Assembly (NCBI RefSeq): GCF_033304615.1
Contig: NZ_CP129118.1
Span: 492,001 to 556,000, forward strand
Origin: Sporosarcina oncorhynchi
GTDB lineage: Bacteria; Bacillota; Bacilli; Bacillales_A; Planococcaceae
Length of the DNA: 64,000 bases
Reading direction: 5' to 3'
Shown here one piece after another: positions 63,983 through 64,000 of the stretch. Position 1 is the stretch's first letter. The number at the start of each line of letters is the position of its first letter. The position numbers and the translations under genes are program-made. A model generated the notes under the pieces. That model had not been told where the DNA came from. It was given only the letters and a program-made list of their open reading frames with translations, and did not search any database.

Positions 63983-64000
63983 TTGAAAAAGTATTCACGT
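63983..64000 (+). CDS. First six codons of a further gene, cut by the window end
   Basis: GGAGGT at 63971-63976 lies 6 bp before TTG AAA AAG TAT TCA CGT. The perfect ribosome binding site and the LKKYSR start, like the signal-peptide starts of the Vpr-type genes, suggest another exported protein. Nothing more can be said. Confidence 0.5.

Noticed and set aside
1..64000. tRNA and rRNA genes
   Set aside because: I looked for cloverleaf-like or rRNA-like stretches and saw none; a dedicated tRNA scan would be needed to exclude them fully.

Overview
The window comes from a low-to-moderate GC Gram-positive bacterium of the Bacillales, most likely Planococcaceae (Sporosarcina-like). The order flhO-flhP, fabZ, ywpF, ssbB, ywqA/ywqB follows the Bacillus subtilis ywp/ywq region, starts are led by strong GGAGG sites, TTG starts are common, and five proteins carry S-layer homology (SLH) domains. 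I see no tRNA, rRNA, prophage or CRISPR array.

Region 1 (1-12.5 kb) is mostly conserved housekeeping: the end of flhO, flhP, a small RNA-polymerase-associated membrane protein, fabZ, a lipoprotein whose ribosome binding site is buried in a hairpin, ywpF, an SSB gene behind a ComK-like box, the ywqB-ywqA (SWIM/SNF2) pair, an IDEAL-motif protein, and a Yip1-like plus HlyD-like pair. Region 2 (12.5-31.5 kb) is cell-envelope and secreted functions: a polysaccharide deacetylase, a giant Vpr-type protease, an SLH protein, an SLH-CAP protein, an S41 peptidase, the yhdT-panF pair and an EamA transporter. Between these genes lie arrays of a 20-bp-period repeat, and there is a type I toxin-antitoxin candidate at 27.28-27.75 kb. 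Region 3 (31.8-33.8 kb) is a UDP-ManNAc dehydrogenase and a WecG/TagA glycosyltransferase, plausibly making the wall polymer that SLH domains bind.

Region 4 (34.3-47.3 kb) is the most interesting part. An expressed S-layer gene (signal peptide, three SLH domains, Ig-like body, tandem promoters) is followed by an operon of four intact tyrosine recombinases in an A1-B1-A2-B2 order and then by a 2.9-kb open reading frame that is a diverged copy of only the S-layer body. That copy has no signal peptide, SLH domain, ribosome binding site or promoter and sits directly behind a strong terminator. The homology begins exactly at the SLH/body junction with a shared 15-bp identity that keeps frame in both copies. 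I interpret this as a candidate recombinase-driven S-layer cassette-switching system.

Region 5 (47.3-54.3 kb) is mobile DNA: an IS1182-family element whose ends and 6-bp target duplication can be read, and three copies of an integrase-type transposase in increasing decay. Small accessory genes and repeated terminator-like hairpins lie among them. Region 6 (54.4-64 kb) returns to the envelope: a second SLH surface protein, a smaller S8 protease, an SLH-anchored Vpr-type protease, and the first codons of another gene.
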